From DATJXG01 sp035500455 (GTDB taxonomy: Bacteria > Acidobacteriota > Terriglobia > Terriglobales > Acidobacteriaceae): a DNA stretch of 29,163 nucleotides. Of the stretch, positions 1 to 9,397 are shown piece after piece. Made by a program: the position numbers and the translations under genes. Within the stretch, counting starts at the first letter, position 1, and every line of letters starts with the position of its first letter. The stretch is from NCBI GenBank assembly GCA_035500455.1, contig DATJXG010000329.1:1-29163 (forward strand). Reading direction: 5' to 3'. The notes under the pieces are model-generated. The model was not told the origin of the DNA. It ran no database searches and saw nothing but the letters and a program-made list of their open reading frames with translations.

Positions 1-1313
1 CCTGCGAACTCCATTCCCCGCTGCGCTTCCGGAACCTTCATGAACGTCTCCCACACAAACCCCGTGCGGGCGTTCTCCGCCATGAGCATCGTAATGCCGG
101 TATCGATGCCCACCACGCTGTCGTCGTACCAATCGGTCAGCGGGTTGAAAGCGTTGACGAAGCCATATTTGCTCCACGCCTTGCCGTAGCGGGTGCGGAT
201 GGTCCGCAACACCCGCATCGTGGGTTGCGGCAGGAAGGGCAGTGAGCCGGCGGGAGCGCTGGGAACAACCGTGCCGTCGATCGGCCCCACTGCCGGAGGC
301 CCTCCCCACACTACGTAACCTTTGTCGGAGTCCGAAGCCGTAATGCCCCACAGGTCGTCGCTGTAGTCGGGAAATTTCTTGGACAGCTCGATGCAGAACC
401 GCCGGTGCACGTCGGTCGCGATGGCCGAATTGTGGAAGTAATCGGCGTAGCGGTCGCGCTTGCCGCGAAAGTCGAACCAGGCCTGCGAATACTGATGCAC
501 AAACAACGGGGCATACGATCCGATATAGCGCAGGCCGTCATATTCGAACGTCAGGCGCTTCCATGCATCCCAGGTGGCCGGCCGCAGGGGATGGGTAAAA
601 GATCCTATGCCCAGCAAGTACATCATCATCAGTTCGCTGTACAGATCCCAGCGATAGGGAAGAAAACCAATTTCCGGCGACCAGCCATGGGGCAGCAGGG
701 GAGTGTCTTCGGAGAGCCAGGTCCAGTCCACGCGATTGAAGATGAGGTTGGCCAGTTGGGAAATGTCCCGGTCGCGGAAGTGCTCGCGGCAGCTAAGCAC
801 CCCGCACAGCAAAATCGCGGTATCCACCGAGGAAACTTCCGAGTCCCACACCCGCTCGCCGGTAGAGATATTCGCCCAGTGGTAGAAAAACCCACGGTGA
901 TGGGGCAGCTTTTTCCAGAGGAACCGCAGCGCGGTAAGTACTCGCTCGCGCGCATCCGGGCGCGCCACGAAGCCGCGCTTCTCTCCAATGCACAGCGCCG
1001 TCAGGCCGAAGCCGGTGGCCGCGATGCTGGCCACGATCCCGTTGTCCTGGGCGTTCACGTTGCAACGGTCTTTCACCATGCCGGTCTTGGGGTCGGCCTG
1101 CTCCCAGAAGAACTGGAAATTCGCTTTTTCTACTTCGTCCAGGAAAGCGTCATCCTCGGGCGAAAGCGTGGTCTGCTGCGGCGGGCGCGCCGGCTTGGTA
1201 TGGCGCTCATCGAACGGGGAGAGGGAAAACAGGGCTCCGCCCAGGGGAAGGCCTGCGCCTAAGCCCAGCATTTGCCGCAGAATTTCGCGGCGCGAGAGTC
1301 CCTTGCCTGTCAT
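1..1313 (-). CDS. GH144/glycoamylase-family (PF10091-like) Tat-exported protein, C-terminus cut by window edge
   Basis: I translated this frame directly; 437 codons are visible and the gene runs off the left edge. The N-terminus has a twin-arginine signal (SRREIL, residues 7-12) followed by a Gly/Leu-rich hydrophobic stretch, so export in folded form is likely. The body has features I recognise from the COG5368/PF10091 glycoamylase group, which includes GH144 endo-beta-1,2-glucanases: W(D)SEVSSVDTAILL, WGITASDSDKGY, a DGT..P.AP.GSLPF segment, YGFVNAFNPLTDWYDD, and IDTGITMLMAENARTG. This suggests a periplasmic enzyme acting on beta-glucan or a related glycan. The substrate is not shown by the sequence. 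The start at 1313 is the ATG that gives a normal Tat signal; no strong Shine-Dalgarno precedes it. It is divergent from the next gene. Confidence 0.85.
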   Translation of the reverse strand, partial: MTGKGLSRREILRQMLGLGAGLPLGGALFSLSPFDERHTKPARPPQQTTLSPEDDAFLDEVEKANFQFFWEQADPKTGMVKDRCNVNAQDNGIVASIAATGFGLTALCIGEKRGFVARPDARERVLTALRFLWKKLPHHRGFFYHWANISTGERVWDSEVSSVDTAILLCGVLSCREHFRDRDISQLANLIFNRVDWTWLSEDTPLLPHGWSPEIGFLPYRWDLYSELMMMYLLGIGSFTHPLRPATWDAWKRLTFEYDGLRYIGSYAPLFVHQYSQAWFDFRGKRDRYADYFHNSAIATDVHRRFCIELSKKFPDYSDDLWGITASDSDKGYVVWGGPPAVGPIDGTVVPSAPAGSLPFLPQPTMRVLRTIRTRYGKAWSKYGFVNAFNPLTDWYDDSVVGIDTGITMLMAENARTGFVWETFMKVPEAQRGMEFA

Positions 1314-1322
1314 GAGGTGTGC

Positions 1323-1338
1323 TTAAAATCGATCTTAA
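1323..1338. promoter_or_regulatory. Imperfect 16-nt palindrome in the divergent intergenic region
   Basis: TTAAAATCGATCTTAA is a near-perfect palindrome centred on ATCGAT, ten nt upstream of the start codon of the exported glycosidase. It could be an operator, but a single AT-rich palindrome is weak evidence. No regulator gene lies nearby. Confidence 0.2.
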
Positions 1339-1482
1339 CCCATTCGCCAGCCGCGTGACACCGTACGCAGGTGACCAATGGCACCTCGCGCGCATCCCTT
1401 TCATCATTGCCCGCAGAGCGTAACGTCAAGGAAAATGAAGAGCGGCGAATCGTCGTAAGATGGAAATCGCGCCCAGAAATTC

Positions 1483-2472
1483 ATGAGCTGGAGAAAGCGA
1501 ATTCCGCTTTGGATTGTGCCCGCGGCGGCGATACTCGCGGTGGCGGCGGCGGTTCTTTTACTGCGCTTCGCCAATCGCCAGCCGGTAGTCCTCAAGGGCG
1601 CCATCACCGTGCAGGACAAGGACCCGCGCAAGCAATTGCCCGTCGCTGATGTCCAGGTGACCGAACTTGGCGGCCTGGCGGAGGGCCCGGCCAAGTCCGA
1701 CGCCTCGGGATACTTCAGCCTGAAATTGCGCCCGCAAGTCCGCCGCGGCGATGCCATTACCCTGCAATTCCGCCACCCCGAGTACGAACCGCTCGACCTG
1801 CACGATTATGCCGGCGACAAGCTCTACATCGTCGAGCTGAAGCTGCTGGCGCAACAGAAACCGCCCGACCCGAACCAACCCACGGTTCGAGTCAGTAATG
1901 TGCGAGTGCGTTACACCATCAAAGCGCTGACCGCCGCCAATATCGGCAGCGCGGTCAAGACCTTCGAGATCGAGAACAAGGGCAACGTTCCCTGCAAGGG
2001 CCAGCACCCGTGCTCGCCCGACGGCAAATGGAAGGCGGCGGTCGATTCCGCCTCGCTCGATGCCGGCGTAGGCAACGAATTCCGCAACGCCCGCGCCTCC
2101 TGCATCGCCGGCCCCTGCCCCTTCACCCGCATCGACAGTGACCAGTTCTCCCAGGGAGGCCGCACCATCAGCGTCTCCGCCCGCGCCTGGTCCGACACAG
2201 CCACCTTCCTGCTCGAGGCGGAAGTATTTCACCCCATGGTCAGTGAGATCCTGCACGAATCCTACCCGGTGATTTTCGGCGAAACCTTGAACTTCACCGC
2301 TCCTTCCGGGGCCGAAGGCGTGAGCATCGAGGCCGACATCAACGGGGAAACCATCATCTTCCCCCTGGGGCCGAACCTGTTTCTGAGCTGGGCGACCTGC
2401 CGCGGCCGTCTCGATCCCGACCAGACCACGGTGTACAACTGCGAACTGAAGCAAGGATTCCAGTTCCGCTAA
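1483..2472 (+). CDS. Membrane-anchored carboxypeptidase-regulatory-like domain protein
   Basis: A 329-residue protein with one N-terminal membrane segment (about residues 8-27, a run of Ala/Val/Leu after WRKRIPLW) and no clear cleavage site, so it is probably anchored with its bulk outside the cytoplasm. Residues about 36-115 have the pattern of a carboxypeptidase regulatory-like (CarbopepD_reg) beta-sandwich: LKGAITVQD, LPVADVQVTELGG, KSDASGYFSLKLRP, ITLQFRHPEYEPLDL. The C-terminal two thirds is beta-rich with several cysteines (CKGQHPC, CIAGPC and two late ones) that could form disulfides, and I do not recognise it. The role is unknown; such domains often occur in envelope-associated proteins of soil bacteria. 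The gene stands alone between a divergent glycosidase and a 498-nt spacer. Confidence 0.75.
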   Translation: MSWRKRIPLWIVPAAAILAVAAAVLLLRFANRQPVVLKGAITVQDKDPRKQLPVADVQVTELGGLAEGPAKSDASGYFSLKLRPQVRRGDAITLQFRHPEYEPLDLHDYAGDKLYIVELKLLAQQKPPDPNQPTVRVSNVRVRYTIKALTAANIGSAVKTFEIENKGNVPCKGQHPCSPDGKWKAAVDSASLDAGVGNEFRNARASCIAGPCPFTRIDSDQFSQGGRTISVSARAWSDTATFLLEAEVFHPMVSEILHESYPVIFGETLNFTAPSGAEGVSIEADINGETIIFPLGPNLFLSWATCRGRLDPDQTTVYNCELKQGFQFR

Positions 2473-2523
2473 CTCGTCCTTTTCGTGCGGCCCGCGACGG
2501 CACTCCGCGTACTCGGCGGAAGT

Positions 2524-2597
2524 TCTCCGCGTGCTCGCCGTTTTCAGGTTTTGTTTGAGCCGTGAGCAAAAACCTTGAAACGCTGAGTACGCAGGGG
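2524..2597. repeat. Large imperfect inverted repeat downstream of the 329-aa gene (possible terminator, decayed dispersed repeat)
   Basis: The core arms are GTTTTCAGGTTTT at 2540-2552 and AAAACCTTGAAAC at about 2569-2581, complementary apart from one bulge, around a loop of about 16 nt. Outer arms (GCGTGCTC and GAGTACGC types) extend the pairing with mismatches. It starts about 50 nt after the stop codon at 2472 and could end transcription, although the flanks resemble the decayed 'CTCCGCG' repeats scattered in such genomes. Confidence 0.45.
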
Positions 2598-2677
2598 GCG
2601 GTAGCCGAGATCGCCGAGGCACACTCCCGCTTCAGAACAACCTGCAATTTATTTGCTCTACCCGGCACCTTCGCGAT

Positions 2678-2708
2678 TTGACCACCGCCCGGCTCCCTAT
2701 GTTATAAG
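2678..2708 (+). promoter_or_regulatory. Candidate sigma-70-type promoter for the pyrophosphatase gene
   Basis: TTGACC at 2678-2683 and TTATAA at 2702-2707 are separated by 18 nt, a good fit to a housekeeping promoter in an otherwise GC-rich region. It would give a leader of about 260 nt before the start at 2971. No transcription data support it. Confidence 0.4.
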
Positions 2709-2970
2709 GGGACGTTTGTGTGGATAGGGTGTCCGTTTCGCTGCAGCCCTCTCCAGCCCACCGGTTGAACCGGCACAAACATCCGACGCGGCCAAGCTCA
2801 ACGCTCCAGTCTCAGTCTTGCAGTGGAAGCGTGTTCGGAACCCCGGCAATGCGCTCCCCGGCGCTTCGTAAGCAGCGTCCGGGCGCGGTTGTGCGCCGGA
2901 GATCAGGGCTCAACATAGCCGCAACACATGTCGCCACTTGTGACTCAAGCTCTCATTCCGGAGGTTTCCC

Positions 2971-5460
<2,490 letters not shown>

Positions 5461-5466
<6 letters not shown>

Positions 5467-5516
5467 GAACCTTAAACTGGGACTGAGAACCGGGAACTGG
5501 CAACTGAGAACTGGGC
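5461..5516. repeat. Degenerate tandem repeat, about 20-21 nt period, three copies
   Basis: ACTGAGAAC occurs at 5462, 5482 and 5503, each followed by variants of a Gly-rich tail such as CGGGAACTGG. The first copy contains the pyrophosphatase stop codon. It is a non-coding simple repeat of unknown role. Confidence 0.7.
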
Positions 5517-5560
5517 TTTACCCCGAGAGGTTTCCGCCAAGGCCGGCACGAACAAAAATC

Positions 5561-5587
5561 TGTTCGCGGCCCACTTTGAGAGATAAT
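5561..5587 (+). promoter_or_regulatory. Weak promoter candidate before the membrane hydrolase gene
   Basis: GATAAT at 5582-5587 is a good -10 box; the best -35 partner 17 nt or so upstream is poor (TGTTCG). It lies about 30 nt before the preferred start at 5617. Confidence 0.25.
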
Positions 5588-5616
5588 GTTGCGCCACCAG
5601 CGAGTCGGTGCGCCCT

Positions 5617-6267
5617 ATGTTCATCGGCCACTTCGGTGTCGCATTCGCCGCCAAGAAAGCAGCGCCCAAGACGTCGCTCGGCCTGCTCGTATTCTCCGCC
5701 CAATTCGTGGATCTCCTCTGGCCCATCCTCCTTCTTCTCGGAGTTGAGCATTTAGAGATCGCCCCTGGGATCACCCGAACGTCCCCCATGAATTTCACCT
5801 ATTACCCCATCTCCCACAGCCTGCTGATGGGAATCGTATGGGGACTGGTAATCGGCGGAATTTACTACGGCGTCCGCCGCTACGCCCGTGGCGCCTGGGT
5901 TGTGGGCCTGGCAGTCCTTAGCCACTGGTTTCTGGATTTCCTGGTTCACCGGCCTGACTTGCCGCTGTGGCCGGGAAATTCGCCTCGTGTAGGACTCGGA
6001 CTGTGGAACTCGTGGCCGGCGACGATTCTTCTGGAGGTTCTTTTCTTCGGTGCAGGACTGTGGATATACCTGCGCGCCACCCGCCCGCGTGACAACATCG
6101 GCCGCTTCGCTCTGTGGGGCTTGGCCGCGTTCCTTTTCGCCGGCTGGGTGAGCACGCTATTTGCCGGACCGCCGCCCGGAACCAAAGCCTTAGCCTGGGG
6201 TGGGTTGGCAATGTGGCTCGTGGTCCCGTGGGCATGGTGGGCCGATCGCCACCGCACAACCGGGTAA
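5617..6267 (+). CDS. YdjM-like membrane-bound metal-dependent hydrolase
   Basis: The protein is 216 residues from the ATG at 5617. I prefer this ATG over the in-frame GTG at 5608 because family members typically begin MFIGHF. It has about six hydrophobic segments. Histidine and aspartate motifs match the YdjM/DUF457 (LexA-binding, inner-membrane metal-dependent hydrolase) family: GHFGVAFAAKK at the N-terminus, FVDLLWP, YPISHSLLMG, and SHWFLDFLVHRPDLPLWPG. These His/Asp residues would form the metal site at the membrane. The exact substrate of this family is not established, and nothing here narrows it. It lies 150 nt after the pyrophosphatase with a tandem repeat between, so it is probably a separate unit. 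Confidence 0.8.
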   Translation: MFIGHFGVAFAAKKAAPKTSLGLLVFSAQFVDLLWPILLLLGVEHLEIAPGITRTSPMNFTYYPISHSLLMGIVWGLVIGGIYYGVRRYARGAWVVGLAVLSHWFLDFLVHRPDLPLWPGNSPRVGLGLWNSWPATILLEVLFFGAGLWIYLRATRPRDNIGRFALWGLAAFLFAGWVSTLFAGPPPGTKALAWGGLAMWLVVPWAWWADRHRTTG

Positions 6268-6452
6268 GCGGCAGCCTCCCCTTCGAGCCCGAAGTGGCTC
6301 GGCAAGTAACTGATCGTTCATGCACTTTTGCCTTCCCCCGCGCCTCTCCGCAGGTTCAACAATCGCTGGTAGCGCAAAAATGCCTCGGGTAGAATGAGAT
6401 CGCGGCAAGTTGAAATCTGGCGGCGCAGGCCGCGCGTGACGAGGCGACCTCA

Positions 6453-6776
6453 TTGGCTACAGCTCTCTCTACCCAAGCTCCGCAACTTCCCAAGCACAAA
6501 GTGAAGATCAAGAAGGCCGGGCAGCGGGCGTGCAACGAAAAAGACGCGAAGGGCAAGCTCTGCGGCGGGCATTTGAAACGCTGGTTCTACGCCACCGACA
6601 CTTTGGAACAGGCCTGCGGCGACATCGAAAAAAGCTGGGGGCGGGACGCTGAAGTGTACCGCTGCGAACATTGCAAGACCCTGTATCTGCCCAGTCCCGA
6701 CGATGCCGGCGGGCTCAACGTCGCCGGCCCGGGCCAAACCTCGGTGTTCGGTCTGACGTTGCCGCCAAAACAATAG
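6453..6776 (+). CDS. Small cysteine-containing conserved-looking protein, possible zinc ribbon
   Basis: A 107-residue soluble protein that I cannot assign. It starts at a TTG (6453) with GAGG eight nt upstream, which supports translation. Cysteines at about C27, C37, C55, C71 and C74, the last pair as CEHC, could bind zinc as two half-sites (C27/C37 with C71/C74). The N-terminus is basic (KHKVKIKKAGQ) and the centre holds LKRWFYATDTLEQACGD. The C-terminal 25 residues are Gly/Pro-rich and probably disordered. It lies alone between a membrane hydrolase and an HMGL enzyme, both on the same strand. A role in binding nucleic acid or protein would be a guess. Confidence 0.6.
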   Translation: MATALSTQAPQLPKHKVKIKKAGQRACNEKDAKGKLCGGHLKRWFYATDTLEQACGDIEKSWGRDAEVYRCEHCKTLYLPSPDDAGGLNVAGPGQTSVFGLTLPPKQ

Positions 6777-6784
6777 TCCGTGCA

Positions 6785-6806
6785 GGGACGGGGCTTGCGC
6801 CGTCCC
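6785..6806 (+). terminator. Hairpin after the small Cys protein, weak terminator candidate
   Basis: GGGACGG (6785-6791) and CCGTCCC (6800-6806) form a 7-bp stem with an 8-nt loop, 9 nt after the stop codon at 6776. No T-run follows, so if it works as a terminator it is of the hairpin-only kind. Confidence 0.3.
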
Positions 6807-6807
6807 G

Positions 6808-6889
6808 CAAGGCCGAAGGCCGAGCGACCCACGGCACAGCCGCGTGGCAGGCGAGAATACGGGACGGCAAGGCCGAAGGCTGAGCGACC
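6808..6889. repeat. Two 22-nt direct repeats spaced exactly 60 nt
   Basis: Positions 6808-6829 and 6868-6889 share 21 of 22 bases (core AAGGCCGAAGGC, then C or T, then GAGCGACC). Further degenerate GAGCGACCTG copies follow to about 6922. This repeat block creates an artificial in-frame N-terminal extension of the next gene. Confidence 0.75.
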
Positions 6890-6933
6890 TGCGCCTGAAG
6901 CGACCTGAGGGTGGAGCGACCTGGGCAAGACCG

Positions 6934-8202
6934 ATGGGCGGGAATGAAAATCCAGCTGTGAATACTTCCGAACTCATCTACGACTGGAACCGCCTCTACC
7001 CTGAATCTCTGCGCCCCCGCGGCCCGGTGCTTCTGAACGACGAGTCTCTGCGTGACGGACTGCAGTCGCCCTCAGTTCGCGATCCTTCCATTGAAGAAAA
7101 AATCCGCATTCTGCACCTGATGGAAGACCTCGGCATCAACGCCCTCGACCTGGGCCTGCCCGGCGCGGGGCCGCGCGCGGTTGCGCACGTCGAGGCGCTG
7201 GCAAGAGAAATCGTCGCAGGCAAGCTGAAGATTCGCGCCAACTGCGCGGCGCGCACCCACGAAAACGACATTCGTCCCATCGCCGAAATCGTGCAGCGCA
7301 CCGGTCTCAACATCGAAGCTGCGACTTTCATCGGCTCCAGCCCCATCCGCCGCTATACGGAAAACTGGACCGACGACTTTCTCCTGCAGACTACTGAGAA
7401 GGCGGTGAAATACGCGGTGTCTCTCGGGCTCAACTCGATGTACGTCACCGAAGACACTTCCCGCTGCGATCCGGAAACGGTGAAGCGGCTGTACTCGACC
7501 GCCATCCGTTGCGGCGCACGCGCGGTTGTGGTCTGCGACACCGCGGGCCACGCTACGCCCATGGGCGCATATTCCCTGGTGCGGTTCGTGATCGAGGAGG
7601 TGGTCAAACCCTCGGGCGAAAAAATCCGCGTGGACTGGCACGGGCACTGCGACCGCGGCTTCGCCGTGGCCAACTCCATCGCCGCCCTCATGGCCGGCGC
7701 CGACTGCGTTCACGCCTGTGCTTTGGGCATCGGTGAACGGGTCGGCAATACACAGATGGACCAGATGCTGGTCAACTTGAAATTAATGGGCATCGAACCC
7801 TGGAAAGATCAGGATCTCAGCCAGCTCAAGCAATACTGCGAGGCGGTTTCAGAGGCCACCGGGGTTCCCATCCCGCCGAACTATCCGGTGGTCGGAGAAG
7901 ACGCCTTCCGCACCACCACGGGGGTGCACGCCTCCGCTCTCATCAAGGCCTATAAGAAAAACGACATCGGCCTGGCGGATGCCGTGTACTCCGGCGTGCC
8001 CGCGCAACTCTTCGGCCTGGAGCAAGTGATCGACGTCGGCCCTATGAGCGGGAAATCGAATATTCTCTTCTGGCTGGAGCGGCGCGGCCTGGCCGCCAAT
8101 GAAGGCGTGGTGGAACGCATTTATCAGCGCGCCAAGTCTTCCGACCACACGCTCAGTGAGGCTGAAATCCGGGAGTGTGTCGAGACCAGCCAATCCTCGT
8201 AA
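6934..8202 (+). CDS. HMGL-like acyl-CoA/2-oxoacid condensing enzyme, isopropylmalate-synthase family
   Basis: A 422-residue TIM-barrel enzyme of the HMGL-like family (PF00682), which condenses acetyl-CoA with 2-oxoacids (LeuA, homocitrate, citramalate, Re-citrate synthases) or cleaves HMG-CoA. Visible motifs are NDESLRDGLQSP near the N-terminus (metal and base residues), RANCAARTHENDI, WHGHCDRGFAVAN (the HxH metal ligands), and GIGERVGNTQMDQ (the LeuA-type GxGERxGN signature). After the barrel comes a short region with TTTGVHASALIKAYKKND. There is no typical ~130-residue LeuA allosteric domain, so leucine feedback control is unlikely. I chose ATG 6934; the open frame extends upstream to 6844 but only through the repeat block. 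No pathway neighbours help, so the substrate is undecided. Confidence 0.85.
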   Translation: MGGNENPAVNTSELIYDWNRLYPESLRPRGPVLLNDESLRDGLQSPSVRDPSIEEKIRILHLMEDLGINALDLGLPGAGPRAVAHVEALAREIVAGKLKIRANCAARTHENDIRPIAEIVQRTGLNIEAATFIGSSPIRRYTENWTDDFLLQTTEKAVKYAVSLGLNSMYVTEDTSRCDPETVKRLYSTAIRCGARAVVVCDTAGHATPMGAYSLVRFVIEEVVKPSGEKIRVDWHGHCDRGFAVANSIAALMAGADCVHACALGIGERVGNTQMDQMLVNLKLMGIEPWKDQDLSQLKQYCEAVSEATGVPIPPNYPVVGEDAFRTTTGVHASALIKAYKKNDIGLADAVYSGVPAQLFGLEQVIDVGPMSGKSNILFWLERRGLAANEGVVERIYQRAKSSDHTLSEAEIRECVETSQSS

Positions 8203-8210
8203 TGCTGCTT

Positions 8211-9197
8211 TCAAGCAGAAGCCAGGTCTGAACTCCGCGCAGGCGGGAATTTCCAGGAGGAGAGATCCCGGTTGAGCATCGCCTCCAGCGCCTCCACCTC
8301 GGGACGAAACAGTTCGTAGAGTTTCGTCCACATTTCCATTGGCAGATCGGCAAACGGCGGACCGCCGCCCAGCAGCAGTTTGCGCAGGGACGAGTGCTTC
8401 ACCGCCGCAACCACCCGGTCCAGCCGCTTCGCCTTGCACCAGTCCGCGATCATGGTGGCGCTGCGCGTGCGGTAGTAGCTGCGGGGATGAGTCATGCGCT
8501 CGGAATCATTCACATAGCGGATTTCCGACTTGGGCAAGACAAACCGGGCAAAGCCGATAAAGTCGGCGAGCGTATCCATGAAGTCCTGCGGCCGGTTGCG
8601 AAGATCGTCGTAGAAGGTCGGCAGGACCTGTTCTGCTCCCAGCGCCTCCCGCCAGGCCTTGAGGTTCGTGGCATACCGGCTCGATTCCATCAGTTCAGGA
8701 TCGCTGAACAGCGCCTCTTCAAACGTCCACGGCACCATCGCGTAGGCGCGCTTGATGCGGTAGAGAGAGAGCACGCGCTCCGCCGGATTGCGGAAGATGC
8801 ACACTACTTTGGCCTGCGGGACGGTCTGCGCGATACGTTCCCGCGCCTCCGACGAAGCAAAGTAGGTAGGCGCGATCTCGCCGACGACGTGGCTACCGTT
8901 GGCATTGGGGAAGTGAGAGAAGTACCAGTCCACTCCGCGATGAAAGTGGCGGTCAAAGAAGCGCGTTTCTTTGGTCGGCGCGGGCAACAGCAAGCGCCGG
9001 CCCAGCACTTCGTGCAGCCAACTGGTGCCCGTTCTGGGTGGACCAATGACAAAGAACGAGGGCAAAGGTTGAACACGCTGGGAGATAGCCCGGCTCTCAG
9101 ATGATCCGACGGGCGGCCGCGGGATAGCCGCCGAAAAAGCCCCTTCCGCTGAGGAGGTGCCCGGAATCGGATCCTGTGCACGCTTCCACAAATCCAT
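8211..9197 (-). CDS. Sulfotransferase (PAPS-dependent family)
   Basis: A soluble sulfotransferase-family protein of about 328 residues. FFVIGPPRTGTSWLHEVL near the N-terminus is the 5'-phosphosulfate-binding loop. VVCIFRNPAERVLSLYRI is the 3'-phosphate-binding segment (RxPxxRxxS type). FFDRHFHRGVDWYFSHFP resembles the substrate/catalytic region of heparan- or chemotaxis-type bacterial members. It would transfer sulfate from PAPS to a glycan or small metabolite, unspecified. I prefer ATG 9197, preceded by a purine-rich GGAAAGAAAGAG, over a TTG at 9281 that lacks a ribosome site. It ends tail-to-tail with the HMGL gene, 8 nt between stops, with a short palindrome across both. It follows the TPR-peptidase gene on the same strand by about 200 nt. 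Confidence 0.85.
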   Translation of the reverse strand: MDLWKRAQDPIPGTSSAEGAFSAAIPRPPVGSSESRAISQRVQPLPSFFVIGPPRTGTSWLHEVLGRRLLLPAPTKETRFFDRHFHRGVDWYFSHFPNANGSHVVGEIAPTYFASSEARERIAQTVPQAKVVCIFRNPAERVLSLYRIKRAYAMVPWTFEEALFSDPELMESSRYATNLKAWREALGAEQVLPTFYDDLRNRPQDFMDTLADFIGFARFVLPKSEIRYVNDSERMTHPRSYYRTRSATMIADWCKAKRLDRVVAAVKHSSLRKLLLGGGPPFADLPMEMWTKLYELFRPEVEALEAMLNRDLSSWKFPPARSSDLASA

Positions 9198-9351
9198 CTC
9201 TTTCTTTCCGTTTCCGGCCAGTCGAACCTTAGAAGGACTTTCGCCCGTATTGGTTTGCTGAAAAAGACCAAACTTCGTCAAGCGTTTGGGACGAGGGGGC
9301 TTATATCTTGGTAGTATTCAGCGCCGTAAGCAGATTCAAAGAGAGGTTTTT

Positions 9352-9369
9352 CTTTGCGATCTTTGCGGT
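9352..9369. repeat. Dispersed repeat copy 1 (CTTTGCGATCTTTGCGGT)
   Basis: This 18-nt sequence is identical to 13552-13569. Both copies lie between genes and sit in longer CTTTGCG-rich tracts. Such decayed repeats are common in the intergenic DNA of some soil bacteria. Confidence 0.7.
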
Positions 9370-9397
9370 CAGAAGTCTTTCTCGGACGGTTCGGAAT

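Larger units (their letters stand above)
2473..2970. other. 498-nt intergenic region: decayed repeat/hairpin, then long leader of the pyrophosphatase gene
   Basis: No convincing gene is seen. The first part (about 2500-2610) holds a decayed dispersed repeat with a large inverted repeat. A promoter-like site lies near 2678-2708, followed by about 260 nt of leader before the pyrophosphatase start. I found no riboswitch pattern that I recognise in the leader. An 88-codon open frame here (2720-2986) has no database-like features and runs over the next start. Confidence 0.5.

Noticed and set aside
1558..2622. 354-codon minus-strand open frame
   Set aside because: Low-complexity Gly/Val/Glu product antisense to the regulatory-domain protein; no signal or domain.
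2709..2970. Fluoride or other known riboswitch in the pyrophosphatase leader
   Set aside because: I could not find the conserved core of any riboswitch class I know; only generic GC-rich hairpins are present.
8568..8584. GCCGATAAAGTCGGC, which contains both sigma-28 box words
   Set aside because: The words overlap instead of being 11 nt apart, and the site is inside the sulfotransferase coding sequence.
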